This document shows positions 18,723 through 27,992 of a stretch of DNA of 64,000 nt, piece after piece. The notes beneath the pieces are model-generated. The model was not told the origin of the DNA. It made no database searches and saw nothing but the letters and a program-made list of their open reading frames with translations. The translations under genes and the position numbers were made by a program. The DNA is taken from NCBI RefSeq assembly GCF_002156705.1, contig NZ_CP019893.1:124001-188000 (forward strand), given 5' to 3'. Position 1 is the first letter of the stretch; the number at the start of each line of letters is the position of its first letter. The stretch comes from Natrarchaeobaculum aegyptiacum (GTDB lineage: Archaea > Halobacteriota > Halobacteria > Halobacteriales > Natrialbaceae).

Positions 18723-18723
18723 T
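18672..18723. repeat. Perfect 13-bp inverted repeat abutting the tRNA-Val 3' end
   Basis: ATTTCTGACGAAC (18672-18684) is the exact reverse complement of GTTCGTCAGAAAT (18711-18723). The right arm ends on the discriminator base of tRNA-Val. An inner alternative pair (GACGAACGG/CCGTTCGTC) can also form. It may be a transcript-processing or termination hairpin. Confidence 0.8.
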
Positions 18724-18797
18724 GGGTTGGGGCAGATTTGAACTGCCGGCCTCCTCCATGTCAAGGAGGTGTCATAACCAGACTAGACCACCAACCC
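18723..18797 (-). tRNA. tRNA-Val (anticodon GAC)
   Basis: On the minus strand the 75-nt gene has acceptor stem GGGTTGG/CCAACCC with discriminator A. The anticodon stem CCTCC/GGAGG encloses loop TTGACAT (anticodon GAC). The T arm is GGCAG-TTCAAAT-CTGCC. There is no intron and CCA is not encoded. Confidence 0.96.
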
Positions 18798-18975
18798 GTC
18801 TGGTACTTCCCGTGGCCTTCGTCGCCACGTCCTCTGCACTCGTTCGTAGCCGGCCACCGTAATTGAAGGTTTCGAATCGGTCGCCGTACGCGACACGACA
18901 CCACGGCCTCCGACACGCTTAAGCCGATGTACTCATTTGGGCAATACAAGACAACTACGTACATTGGTGTTCACT

Positions 18976-19998
18976 ATGCAGGAGTACGTCGAACGCGTTA
19001 CGGACGGAGAGGACCTGACCCAGGAAGACGCTCGAGCGGTCTCGGCGGCCGTCTTCGAGGAGGCGACGGAGGCACAGATCGGGGCGCTGCTCGCTGCGCT
19101 CCGGGCGAAAGGCGAGACGAAAGCGGAGATCGCCGGGTTCGCCGAGGGAATGCGCGGCGTCGCACGAACGATCACCCCGGATCGGGAGCCGCTGGTCGAC
19201 ATCGTCGGCACCGGTGGGGACGACTACGACACGATCAACGTCTCGACGACGAGTTCGATCGTCGCCGCGGGCGCAGGCGTTCCGATCGCAAAACACGGCA
19301 ACTATTCCGTCTCTTCTTCCTCGGGCAGTGCCGACGTCCTCGAGCAGGTCGGCGTCGACATCGAGGCCGAACCGCCGGCCGTCGAGGCGGCGATCGAACG
19401 CGACGGCATCGGCTTCATGCTCGCGCCGGTGTTCCATCCGGCGATGAAAGCCGTCATCGGGCCGCGCAAGGAACTCGGAATGCGGACGATCTTCAACATT
19501 CTCGGGCCGCTGACGAACCCCGCCGGTGCCGACGCGCAGGTGATCGGCGTCTACGACCCAGACCTCGTCCCAGTCCTCGCGAGCGCACTTGCGCGAATGG
19601 ACGTCGACCGCGCGCTGGTCGTCCACGGTGCCGGGACCGACGAGATCGCCATCCACGGGGAAACGGAGGTCGCCGAAGTCGACGGCAGCGACGTCGAAAC
19701 CGACACGGTCACCCCCGGCGACCTCGGCCTCGAGGAGCGAGACATCTCGTCGATCGCCGGCGGCACGCCCGAGGAAAATGCCGCCGACATGCGCGGCATC
19801 GTCGAAGGCGACGTCACCGGCGGCAAGCGTGACGTCATCCTCGCGAACGCGGGGGCAGCGGTCTACGTCGCCGGCGAGGCCGACTCGCTCGCGGAGGGTG
19901 CCGAGATCGCCGCCACGGCGATCGACGACGGCGACGCGGCGGCGAAACTCGAGCGGCTGTGTGCGACTCCGGCCGGGCCTGAAGCGGAGGCACGATGA
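18976..19998 (+). CDS. trpD: Anthranilate phosphoribosyltransferase
   Basis: This 340-residue TrpD shows the PRPP-binding GTGGDDYDTINVST motif near residue 78, KHGNYSVSSSSGSADVLE near residue 105, and NILGPLTNPA near residue 175, all standard for the family. It joins PRPP to anthranilate, the second step of tryptophan synthesis. ATG 18976 gives the usual N-terminal helical domain; the open frame begins at 18937 but adds nothing conserved. It is the first gene of a tightly packed operon, its stop overlapping the trpF start by 4 bp. Confidence 0.96.
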   Translation: MQEYVERVTDGEDLTQEDARAVSAAVFEEATEAQIGALLAALRAKGETKAEIAGFAEGMRGVARTITPDREPLVDIVGTGGDDYDTINVSTTSSIVAAGAGVPIAKHGNYSVSSSSGSADVLEQVGVDIEAEPPAVEAAIERDGIGFMLAPVFHPAMKAVIGPRKELGMRTIFNILGPLTNPAGADAQVIGVYDPDLVPVLASALARMDVDRALVVHGAGTDEIAIHGETEVAEVDGSDVETDTVTPGDLGLEERDISSIAGGTPEENAADMRGIVEGDVTGGKRDVILANAGAAVYVAGEADSLAEGAEIAATAIDDGDAAAKLERLCATPAGPEAEAR

Positions 19999-20708
19999 AC
20001 CGGAGCCGAGGTCGAACGCGCGTCAAGGTCTGCGGACTCACCAACGAGGACGACCTCGGGGCGGCCGTCGATGCGGGTGCCGACGCCGTGGGGACGATCT
20101 GTGACGTTCCAGTCGAGACGCCCCGGGAGGTCGACCGCGACCGCGCGAAGGAACTGGTCGCCGGGACGCCGCCGTTCGTGACGTCGGTCCTCGTGACGAT
20201 GCCGACGGACGTCCACGAGACGATCGATCTCGTCGAGGCCGTCGGGCCGGACGCACTCCAGCTCCACGGCAGCGTCGATCTGGACGCCCTGGAGACGATC
20301 CGGGCCAGCGTCGACGTCTCCCTGTTGCTCGCGGTCGACGCCGACGACCTCGCGGCCGCCGACCGGTACGACGAGGTCGTCGACGGCTTCGTCGTCGACA
20401 CTACGGACGAGGAAGGTGCAGGCGGCACGGGCGAGACACACGACTGGGAGAACACTCGCGAGGCAGGCCAGGGCCTCGAGTCGCCGGTGGTCCTCGCCGG
20501 TGGGCTGACGCCCGAGAACGTCGCCGATGCGATCGAGACCGTCGATCCGTTCGCCGTCGACGTTGCGAGCGGTGTCGAGCGCTCGGGCGGGGTCAAGGAC
20601 CCCGATGCAGTGACTGCGTTCGTCGAGCGAGCGACGGCGGCCGGCGACGCGGCGAATCGAGACGACGAGCAGCGACGAGCGGCACCCGACCTGGAGCCAC
20701 AGCCGTGA
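19995..20708 (+). CDS. trpF: Phosphoribosylanthranilate isomerase
   Basis: This 237-residue (beta/alpha)8 enzyme starts with VKVCGLTNEDDL, which carries the catalytic Cys. It contains LQLHGS near residue 92 and LAGGLTPENV near residue 170, followed by the substrate-phosphate and product loop DVASGVERSGGVKDP. It catalyses the Amadori rearrangement of PRA to CdRP. The ATG overlaps the trpD stop (ATGA), and the C-terminus has an acidic, low-complexity tail. The next gene starts within its last codons. Confidence 0.95.
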   Translation: MNRSRGRTRVKVCGLTNEDDLGAAVDAGADAVGTICDVPVETPREVDRDRAKELVAGTPPFVTSVLVTMPTDVHETIDLVEAVGPDALQLHGSVDLDALETIRASVDVSLLLAVDADDLAAADRYDEVVDGFVVDTTDEEGAGGTGETHDWENTREAGQGLESPVVLAGGLTPENVADAIETVDPFAVDVASGVERSGGVKDPDAVTAFVERATAAGDAANRDDEQRRAAPDLEPQP

Positions 20709-22429
20709 CCACGACCATGACCGACGCAGATCCCACCGACGAACCGGCCGAACTGGTGACGCTCGAGACCGACCGAGATCGCTTCTGCGAGCACGCAGCC
20801 AGCGACGACGACCGGCCGGTCGTCGTTCGCACGGTCGCGACGCTCGAGGTCGAGACGACGCCGCTTTCGGCCTACGCCGCGCTCACCGGCCGGTCACCGA
20901 ACACCGACCGCGACCGATCGCCGTACGCGTTTCTGCTCGAGAGCGCCGAGAAGACCGCCTCGAGCGACCCCGACGGTGCGTTCCGGCCACGGTCGTCCGA
21001 CGCAGATCGCCACGCGCGGTTCTCGTACGTCGGGTACGACCCGGACGCGGTCGTGACCATCGACCCGGACGGCACCGAGGTCGAATCTCTCGGCACCGAC
21101 GGCCGCTTCGAGTCACTCGAGGCCAGCGTCGGCGATGAAGACGACCGTTCCGACCGGGACGTCGTGGACGTCCTCCGGGCGGCGATGCCCGACGCTCGCC
21201 TCGCGAACTTCCCCGACCACGACCGCCAGCACTTAGAAGGCGGGCTGGTCGGCTTCCTCGCCTACGACGCGGTCTACGACCTCTGGCTCGAGGAGGTCGG
21301 CCTCGACCGCCCCGAGTCGCGGTTCCCGGACGCCCAGTTCGTCCTGACGACGAAGACGCTCGCGTTCGACGAACTCGACGGGACGATGTCGCTGGTCTTC
21401 ACGCCGATTCTCGACGCAGGCGACGATCCCGGAGCCGTCTACGACGATCTGGTCGGCGAGGCCGAATCGGTCGCGGAGACGCTCCGGGACGCCGAGTGCC
21501 CCGAAACGGGTGGCTTCGTCTGTCACGGCGAGTCGGCCGGGTCGAGAGAGACCTACGAGGAAAGCGTTCGACGGGCGAAAGAGCACGTCCTCGACGGGGA
21601 TATCTATCAGGGCGTCATCTCCCGGACACGCGAACTCCGCGGGGAGGTCGACACCCTCGGCTTCTACGAAGCGATGCGCGACGTGAACCCATCGCCGTAC
21701 ATGTACCTCCTCGAGCACGACGACCTCACGGTCGTCGGGGCCAGTCCCGAGACCCTCCTCTCCGTGCGCGGCCGCGAGATCACGTCGAACCCGATCGCGG
21801 GGACGTGCGACCGCGGCGAGAGCCCGGTCGAAGATCGGCGACTCGCCGGCGAGATGCTCGCCGACGGCAAAGAGCGCGCCGAACACACGATGCTGGTCGA
21901 CCTCGCGCGAAACGACGTCCGCCGGGTCGCCGAACCCGGCTCGGTCGACGTCGCCGAGTTCATGAACGTCCTCAAGTACAGCCACGTCCAGCACATCGAG
22001 TCCACCGTCACGGGGACGCTCGCGGCCGACGCCGACGCCTTCGACGCCACTCGAGCGGCGTTCCCCGCCGGCACGCTGTCGGGTGCCCCGAAGATCCGGG
22101 CCATGGAGATCATCGACGACCTCGAGACCGAGCCGCGAGGGCTCTACGGCGGCGGCGTGGGCTATTACTCGTGGACGGGCGATGCGGACTTCGCGATCGT
22201 GATCCGGACGGCGACCGTCGAGAAGGGCGCTGACGAGCCAGCAGACAGAATCCGCGTGCAGGCCGGTGCCGGCCTCGTCGCCGACAGCGACCCGGCCGCC
22301 GAGTACGAGGAGACAGAGAAGAAGATGGGCGGCGTACTGGCCGCACTCGAGGCGATCGAACTCCCGTCTGCCGGTGAAGACGTCAGTGGCGACCCCGACG
22401 AACTCGAGCCCCCAGAGGTGAGCCGATGA
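20705..22429 (+). CDS. trpE: Anthranilate synthase component I
   Basis: This 574-residue protein has the chorismate-binding fold. FLLESAEK near residue 75 is the LLES motif of the tryptophan feedback site. The C-terminal catalytic core includes DIYQGVISR, GASPETLL, PIAGTCDRG, ARNDVRRV and GTLSGAPKIRAME. With TrpG it converts chorismate and glutamine to anthranilate. The GTG start overlaps the trpF stop by 4 bp; ATG 20717 is an alternative. Presence of the LLES motif argues for allosteric inhibition by tryptophan. Confidence 0.95.
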   Translation: MTTTMTDADPTDEPAELVTLETDRDRFCEHAASDDDRPVVVRTVATLEVETTPLSAYAALTGRSPNTDRDRSPYAFLLESAEKTASSDPDGAFRPRSSDADRHARFSYVGYDPDAVVTIDPDGTEVESLGTDGRFESLEASVGDEDDRSDRDVVDVLRAAMPDARLANFPDHDRQHLEGGLVGFLAYDAVYDLWLEEVGLDRPESRFPDAQFVLTTKTLAFDELDGTMSLVFTPILDAGDDPGAVYDDLVGEAESVAETLRDAECPETGGFVCHGESAGSRETYEESVRRAKEHVLDGDIYQGVISRTRELRGEVDTLGFYEAMRDVNPSPYMYLLEHDDLTVVGASPETLLSVRGREITSNPIAGTCDRGESPVEDRRLAGEMLADGKERAEHTMLVDLARNDVRRVAEPGSVDVAEFMNVLKYSHVQHIESTVTGTLAADADAFDATRAAFPAGTLSGAPKIRAMEIIDDLETEPRGLYGGGVGYYSWTGDADFAIVIRTATVEKGADEPADRIRVQAGAGLVADSDPAAEYEETEKKMGGVLAALEAIELPSAGEDVSGDPDELEPPEVSR

Positions 22430-23061
22430 GCGCAACGGTGACTGACGAGGCCAGCGCAGCCGACGATGGTGAGACCCTATCCGTGCTCTTCGTCGACAAC
22501 TTCGACTCGTTCACCTACAACCTCGTCGAGTACGTCAGCCAGCTCGAGGGCACCGAGACGACCGTCCTGAAAAACACCGCGACCCTCGAGGACGTGCGTG
22601 CAGTCGCCCCCGATGCGATCGTCATCAGTCCCGGACCGGGACATCCAGAGAACGACCGCGACGTCGGCATCACCATGGACGTCCTCCGGGAATTCAGTCC
22701 CGAAATACCGACGCTCGGCGTCTGTCTCGGGCTCGAGGCCGCCGTCTACGAGTACGGCGGCACCGTCGGTCGGGCACCAGAGCCGATCCACGGCAAGGCC
22801 TCGGCCGTCGACCACGACGGCGAGGGCGTCTTCGCCGGCCTCGAGCAAGGATTTCGTGCCGGGCGGTATCACTCGCTCGTGGCGCTCGAGGTGCCGGCGT
22901 GTTTCGACGTGACGGCGACGACGGAACACGACGGCGAGACCCTCGTGATGGGCGTTCGTCACTGCGAGCACCCGATCGAGGCCGTCCAGTTCCATCCGGA
23001 GAGCGTCCTTACGGGCGTGGGACACGACGTGATCGAGAACTTCCTCGAGTCAGTACGATAG
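22426..23061 (+). CDS. trpG: Anthranilate synthase component II (glutamine amidotransferase)
   Basis: This 211-residue class I glutamine amidotransferase has VDNFDSFTYNLVEY near residue 24, SPGPGHPEN near residue 65, the nucleophile Cys in GVCLGLEA near residue 102, and the His/Glu pair in VQFHPESVLT near the C-terminus. It supplies ammonia to TrpE. ATG overlaps the trpE stop by 4 bp, completing the D-F-E-G order. In the canonical GxCxGxQ motif the glutamine is glutamate here (GVCLGLEA). trpC, trpB and trpA are not in the window. Confidence 0.95.
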   Translation: MSATVTDEASAADDGETLSVLFVDNFDSFTYNLVEYVSQLEGTETTVLKNTATLEDVRAVAPDAIVISPGPGHPENDRDVGITMDVLREFSPEIPTLGVCLGLEAAVYEYGGTVGRAPEPIHGKASAVDHDGEGVFAGLEQGFRAGRYHSLVALEVPACFDVTATTEHDGETLVMGVRHCEHPIEAVQFHPESVLTGVGHDVIENFLESVR

Positions 23062-23079
23062 CTTCGCGTTCATCCGGGG

Positions 23080-23259
23080 CTAGAAGAACGGAACGTCGAC
23101 GATACCCGTCACGGCCAGTGCGACGAGGATAATCGCAGCGACGATCCCGACGCGAATCGCGATCTTGATAGCGATTTTGATCGCGACGATCGCTACTGCG
23201 ATGGCGGCCAGGACCGCCAGGGCGAGCAAAATCGTTCCCGAGGAGACTGGGTCGACCAT
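23080..23259 (-). CDS. Hydrophobic microprotein (59 aa)
   Basis: From ATG 23259 the minus strand encodes 59 residues, nearly all hydrophobic. After MVDPVSSG come two membrane helices rich in A, I and V, linked by an AIKIAIKIAIR segment with three spaced lysines or arginine. It ends in DVPFF. It is convergent with trpG, 18 bp away. No family is recognised. The clean start, regular composition and codon use suggest a real small membrane protein. Confidence 0.6.
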   Translation of the reverse strand: MVDPVSSGTILLALAVLAAIAVAIVAIKIAIKIAIRVGIVAAIILVALAVTGIVDVPFF

Positions 23260-23726
23260 ACCTGAGCACCCGTACCGAATCGACGTAATCTTTCTGGATA
23301 TCGTGATAGATTCGTTTCGTGACAGCAGTTGCGAACGACGGGTGGCCTGACGGAGTTGAGACGACAACGTTGGGCCGAGTAGCCTGCTCACGGCGGCGCA
23401 CCGTTCTCTCACCGCGAACCGGCCTGATCACCGGACAGTTCACTTTCACTGTGGTCTGAAAATCATTAAGACCATCCGCGCCGTAGGTCCACACGACGCG
23501 GTACGGGGCCGTCTGGCTGGCCCCTCGAACCGACACCGGAACCGAAACAGTACAGAGACTTCTATACAAATGAGTTTTCACTACTACAAGAAAAGTAGGA
23601 CGACAACACCACGTTTTATGAGGGACCGATGATTACCGAACCTTCGTCACGAATGATGAGAGTCAGGATTCGGAACCAGACGAGAATCGCAACCCGGCGG
23701 GGAGCTACCGGCGAGGTGACCCGCGC
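23260..23726. other. Intergenic region upstream of the ribonucleotide reductase gene
   Basis: I see no gene in these 467 bases. The segment nearer the reductase (23560-23640) is AT-richer and contains TATA-like stretches (for example around 23614), suggesting its promoter. Nothing resembling a cobalamin riboswitch was seen by eye. Confidence 0.6.
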
Positions 23727-26700
23727 ATGAGCCAGCAGGACCTCTCTGCGGCCGATCTTACACTGCCGATCAAGCGCACCGAAGGGGAGACCCTAGAAGA
23801 GCGCATGACGGCCAACGCCTACCACAACATCCTCCCGGCTCGCTACCTCCGCAAGGACGCCGACGGCGAGCTCATCGAAGAGCAAGAGGACCTCTTCGAG
23901 CGCGTCGGGCGAAACATCGCCCTCGCAGAAGCCGTCTACGAGGCCGAAAAACGCGACCTCGAGGTCACGGTCACGCCCGACCAGCTCAAGCCAGACCACC
24001 CCCGGCGTGACGAACTCGCCGAGGAGGTTTTCGGAGAGGGCGTCACGACCGACGACAGCGAGGAATCGGAGATGCCTCGAGCAGACGGCGAAGCCGTCGA
24101 CGCCGAGGTTCCCCTGACCGAGGAGAACGTCAACAAGTTCGCCTACGAGACGGTCGTCCCCGAACTCCCGGCAGAGGTCCGCGAACACGTCGAGGACGTC
24201 GCCGACACGTTCATCGAGGGGATGGAGAGCCTCTCCTTTATGCCGAACTCGCCGACCCTGATGAACGCTGGCGACGAACTCCAGCAGCTCTCGGCCTGTT
24301 TCGTCATGAGCCCCGACGACGACCTCTCGGACATCCACGAGACGGCCAAGAAGGCCGCCGAGGTGTTCCAGAGCGGCGGTGGGGTCGGCTACGGCTTCTG
24401 GCAGCTGCGCCCCTTCGGGGACTCGGTCGGGTCGACCGGCGGCATCGCCTCCGGGCCGATCACCTTCATGCGCACCTACGACCAGCTCTGTGAGACCATC
24501 GCCCAGGGTGGCACCCGACGCGGCGCCCAGATGGGCATCATGCGCGTCTCCCACCCCGACGTCATCGAGTTCATCCACGCGAAGAACAAGGACGTCTCGC
24601 TCGCCCACACGCTCCGACTCAACGACCCCGACGACTACACCTACACGACCTTCGCCGAAGCGCTCGAGGAAGCCCGCGAACTCATCGACGAGGAAGGGCG
24701 CGTCCCCAAGCACCTGCGCAACGCCGTCGAGGGCCACCTCTCGAACTTCAACATCTCCGTCGGCGTCACCGACGAGTTCATGGAGGCCGTCCTCAACAAC
24801 GAGGAGTACACGTTCACGAACCCGCGGACGGAAGAACCCCACATCGCCACCGAGGAAACGAAGGAGATGTACGAGCGCTACGACCTCGGCGAGCACGTTG
24901 AGGTCGGCGAGCCGCTCTCGATCCCTGCCGAACTCATCTGGGAGCGCATCGTCGAGGGCGCCCACGAGAACGGCGAGCCCGGCGTCATCTACCTCGAACG
25001 GGTGAACAAGGAACACTCCTTCGATACCGATAAGCATCCCGAACATACAATTCTAGCGACAAATCCCTGCGGGGAACAGCCGCTCGAGGAGTTCGAGGCC
25101 TGTAATCTCGGGCACATCAACCTCTCGACGCTCGCGGACTTCGACGCCCCCGACTGGCGCGTCTGGTCCGAGGAGCACGCCGAGGAGTACGACTCCCACG
25201 AGGAGGCCGTCGCGGCCTTCCTCGAGGAAGCCATCGACTTCGAGGAGTTCGACGAGCGCATCGAGTACGGCACCCGCTTCCTCGAGAACGTCGTCACCAT
25301 GTCTGACTTCCCGGTCGAAGAGATCGAACGGAAAGTCCGGGACATGCGCAAGATCGGCCTCGGGATCATGGGGCTGGCACAGCTGTACATCCAGCTCGGC
25401 ATCCGCTACGGCTCCGAGGAGGGCAACGAAGTCGCCCGCCAGCTGATGACCCACATCAATCACGAGGCCAAAGCGACCAGCCACGAACTCGCACTCGAGC
25501 GTGGCTCCTTCGCCGACTGGGACGATTCGAAGTACGCCGCTCCGACGGAGTACCGCGAGTGGTTCGAACACCAGACCGGCGAGGACGCCGACGACTGGGA
25601 CGATGGCTTCCCCATCCGCAACCACAACGTGACGACCATCGCACCCACCGGAACCACGTCGATGGTCGGCAACACGACCGGCGGCTGTGAGCCCATCTAC
25701 AACGTCGCCTACTACAAGAACGTCACCGACGACGTCCAGGGCGACGAGATGCTGGTGGAGTTCGACGACTACTTCCTGCGCGTCTTAGAGGCCAACGACA
25801 TCGACGTCGACGCCGTCAAGGAGGAAGCCCAGGAGCAGATGGCCACCAACCAGTTCGCAGGTGTCGAGGGCCTCTCGACGGTGCCAGACTCGATCGGCGA
25901 ACTGTTCGTCATCACCGCCGACCTCTCGGCGAAAGACCACGCTGCGGTCCAGTGTGCCTGTCAGGAAGGCGTCGACTCGGCTATCTCGAAGACCGTCAAC
26001 GCACCCAACGACTCCACGCTCGAGGACGCCAAGGAGGTCTTCGAGTGGGTCTACGAGAACGGCGGCAAGGGCGTCACCTACTACCGCGACGGGACCCGTA
26101 GCAAGCAGGTGCTGACCACCCGAGCGGACAACGCCGACTTCGCCGACGAGACCGAAGCCGCCGAGGCGCTGGTCGAACAGATCGACGAGATCTTCGGCGG
26201 CCTCGAGCAGTTCCTCGAGAACGAGGACGTTCGCGAGGTGCTCGAGGCCGACGTCGACGCGTTCGTCGCCGACGAGAGCAAACCCGTCCAGGTCGACTTC
26301 ACCGAGAAGCGCGAGCGGCCCGACGCCCTGCAGGGTGTCAGCCAGCGCATCGACACCGGCTACGGCAAGGTCTACGTGACGATCAACGAGGACCCAGAGA
26401 CCGGCCAGCCGTTCGAGCTGTTCGCCAACATCGGCCACTCCGGTGGCTTTACCAACTCCTTCACCGAGGCGCTCGCGAAGGTCATCTCTACCTCGCTGCG
26501 CTCGGGCGTCGACCCCGAGGAGATCGTCGACGAACTCTGTGGCACGCGCAGCCCGAAAGTCGCCTGGGACAAGGGCGAACAGATCCAGTCGATCCCTGAC
26601 GCCATCGGTACCGCGATGCGCCGCTATCTCGAGGACGAGATCGACAAGCCGTACCCGACCCAGCAGACTCTGGAAGAGTCTGCCGACGCGGGTGCCGAAC

Positions 26701-26885
26701 CAGACCACGCCGAGCACGTCGACCACGAGACCGACGGCGGGGCAGCGACGATGGATAGCACCGACGCCACTCAGGATCTCATCGACGCCGGTGAGTCGCC
26801 GGAGTGTCCCTCCTGTGGCGCACTCTCGCTGTACTTCTCCGAAGGCTGCAAGACGTGCGAATCCTGTGGCTGGAGCGAGTGCTGA
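23727..26885 (+). CDS. nrdJ: Adenosylcobalamin-dependent (class II) ribonucleoside-diphosphate reductase
   Basis: This 1052-residue protein has the class II reductase layout. Substrate-site Cys lies in LSACFVMSPDDD (near residue 190), glycyl-like loop residues in SGGGVGYGF, and the active-site NPCGEQPLEEFEACN motif near residue 448. Next come TGTTSMVGNTTGGCEP, the C-terminal region with TYYRDGTR, and a zinc-ribbon-like tail (CPSCG...CKTCESCG) ending WSEC that holds the redox cysteines. It reduces ribonucleotides to deoxyribonucleotides using B12. Large NrdJ-type enzymes of this length are usual in haloarchaea. No intein interrupts it. The ATG follows a GAGGTGA ribosome-binding sequence. Confidence 0.95.
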   Translation: MSQQDLSAADLTLPIKRTEGETLEERMTANAYHNILPARYLRKDADGELIEEQEDLFERVGRNIALAEAVYEAEKRDLEVTVTPDQLKPDHPRRDELAEEVFGEGVTTDDSEESEMPRADGEAVDAEVPLTEENVNKFAYETVVPELPAEVREHVEDVADTFIEGMESLSFMPNSPTLMNAGDELQQLSACFVMSPDDDLSDIHETAKKAAEVFQSGGGVGYGFWQLRPFGDSVGSTGGIASGPITFMRTYDQLCETIAQGGTRRGAQMGIMRVSHPDVIEFIHAKNKDVSLAHTLRLNDPDDYTYTTFAEALEEARELIDEEGRVPKHLRNAVEGHLSNFNISVGVTDEFMEAVLNNEEYTFTNPRTEEPHIATEETKEMYERYDLGEHVEVGEPLSIPAELIWERIVEGAHENGEPGVIYLERVNKEHSFDTDKHPEHTILATNPCGEQPLEEFEACNLGHINLSTLADFDAPDWRVWSEEHAEEYDSHEEAVAAFLEEAIDFEEFDERIEYGTRFLENVVTMSDFPVEEIERKVRDMRKIGLGIMGLAQLYIQLGIRYGSEEGNEVARQLMTHINHEAKATSHELALERGSFADWDDSKYAAPTEYREWFEHQTGEDADDWDDGFPIRNHNVTTIAPTGTTSMVGNTTGGCEPIYNVAYYKNVTDDVQGDEMLVEFDDYFLRVLEANDIDVDAVKEEAQEQMATNQFAGVEGLSTVPDSIGELFVITADLSAKDHAAVQCACQEGVDSAISKTVNAPNDSTLEDAKEVFEWVYENGGKGVTYYRDGTRSKQVLTTRADNADFADETEAAEALVEQIDEIFGGLEQFLENEDVREVLEADVDAFVADESKPVQVDFTEKRERPDALQGVSQRIDTGYGKVYVTINEDPETGQPFELFANIGHSGGFTNSFTEALAKVISTSLRSGVDPEEIVDELCGTRSPKVAWDKGEQIQSIPDAIGTAMRRYLEDEIDKPYPTQQTLEESADAGAEPDHAEHVDHETDGGAATMDSTDATQDLIDAGESPECPSCGALSLYFSEGCKTCESCGWSEC

Positions 26886-26986
26886 TCGACTGCACCTGAC
26901 TCACCATCGCTGACCACTCGATTTTCTTCTCGCGGGTAGACCGCATCGACAGAAAGCATTACCAGTCTCCGAACCCAGCTACAGAC

Positions 26987-27133
26987 ATGAGCGGTGACGA
27001 CGACGCACGTGTCGTAGCGGCTGGTTCTGGACCTCCATGCCCGTTCTGTGAGGCCTCGATGTACAAACGCCACTGCAAGTACGTCTGCCCACAACACGGT
27101 GTTGTCGTCGACTGCAGCGATCCATTCCTGTGA
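26987..27133 (+). CDS. Zinc-finger microprotein (48 aa, HVO_2523-like)
   Basis: From ATG 26987 to TGA 27131-27133, this 48-residue protein has an acidic start (SGDDDA) and a compact metal-binding core: CPFC, then a HC pair in KRHCKYVC, then the PQHGVVVDC segment. The spacing C-x2-C ... C-x3-C fits a small zinc finger. It resembles a haloarchaeal mini-protein family I recall as HVO_2523; that name is tentative. It lies 100 bp downstream of the reductase gene. Function is unknown. Confidence 0.75.
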   Translation: MSGDDDARVVAAGSGPPCPFCEASMYKRHCKYVCPQHGVVVDCSDPFL

Positions 27134-27163
27134 CACACCGCTGGATTCGTCTCTGAAATTTTC

Positions 27164-27895
27164 TCAGTCACCCGTCGACGGGTGGCGTCGTGCACTCGAC
27201 TCTTCGCGTCGCTGCAGGATCCGATAGACCGGGCCCGCGAGAAGAATTGCAGCCGCAGCGACGCAGGCCACCGTCAGGGCGAGACCGAGATCGCCCATGC
27301 CATCTGCCGTGATCGTCGCTGCTGAGGCCCCGACGACGACCGCAGCGACCGTCCACGGAAGTTCGCCGATCGCCGTTCCGACGAGGAGGTACCGGAGCCT
27401 GACACCGCAGGCTGCGGCCGCACACGTCGCCACGTCAGACGGGATCGGTGCCAGCCGAGAGGCAGTCACGCCACGAACCGGCCCCGCAGTCCGGTAGTAG
27501 CGCGTCGCGACGTCACCGGCGCGCTCGAGCGTCGACTCGAGACGACCTGTCGGTCCCGGTTGCATCGTCGTCGCCGGCGAGTCGGCTCCTCCCACGAACC
27601 ACCGGGCCGCCAGAAAGGGCGGGACGACCGTCACGAGGACGCCGACCATCGCGACCGGAATCCCCAGCGTGACGCCGAGGCCGTAGCCCACGACGATCGC
27701 CAGCGGCGTCGTCGGCCAGGCGAACAGCGGCCTGACGAGGTAGAGTCCGGCGACGACGAAGCCGAACGTGACCGGATCGGCGGCGAGGGTCTCGAGCGTT
27801 TCGAACGTCGCCGACGGCGAGACGAGCACGCCCGCCGTCAGGACTGCGACGACGAGGAGAACTCCGAGAAGCGCTCGGCGCGAGACCGGCTGCAT
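27164..27895 (-). CDS. VTT-domain (TVP38/TMEM64/DedA-like) membrane protein
   Basis: This 243-residue protein has about six hydrophobic segments. The VTT/SNARE-associated domain is recognised by PLFAWPTTPLAIVVGYGLG (residues about 56-75), a hydrophobic hairpin, and a second re-entrant segment with RLAPIPSDVATCAAAACG near residue 155. Relatives act in lipid scrambling or membrane homeostasis; the substrate here is unknown. It is convergent with the small zinc-finger gene (30 bp apart). Confidence 0.85.
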   Translation of the reverse strand: MQPVSRRALLGVLLVVAVLTAGVLVSPSATFETLETLAADPVTFGFVVAGLYLVRPLFAWPTTPLAIVVGYGLGVTLGIPVAMVGVLVTVVPPFLAARWFVGGADSPATTMQPGPTGRLESTLERAGDVATRYYRTAGPVRGVTASRLAPIPSDVATCAAAACGVRLRYLLVGTAIGELPWTVAAVVVGASAATITADGMGDLGLALTVACVAAAAILLAGPVYRILQRREESSARRHPSTGD

Positions 27896-27992
27896 CGATC
27901 CACCGTTTCGCTCGAGAGTATGAAGGTTTTGTGTCTGGCAGACCGGCGCGCCGGAACCGTTAAGCGCCCCGCGCCGACAGAACGAGGCGACG

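Noticed and set aside
18409-18759. 116-codon minus frame
   Set aside because: It runs across tRNA-Val and its 3' repeats; an artefact of tRNA sequence.
23260-23726. Cobalamin riboswitch before the B12-dependent reductase
   Set aside because: No conserved B12-box or fold was seen by eye, and such riboswitches are rare in archaea.
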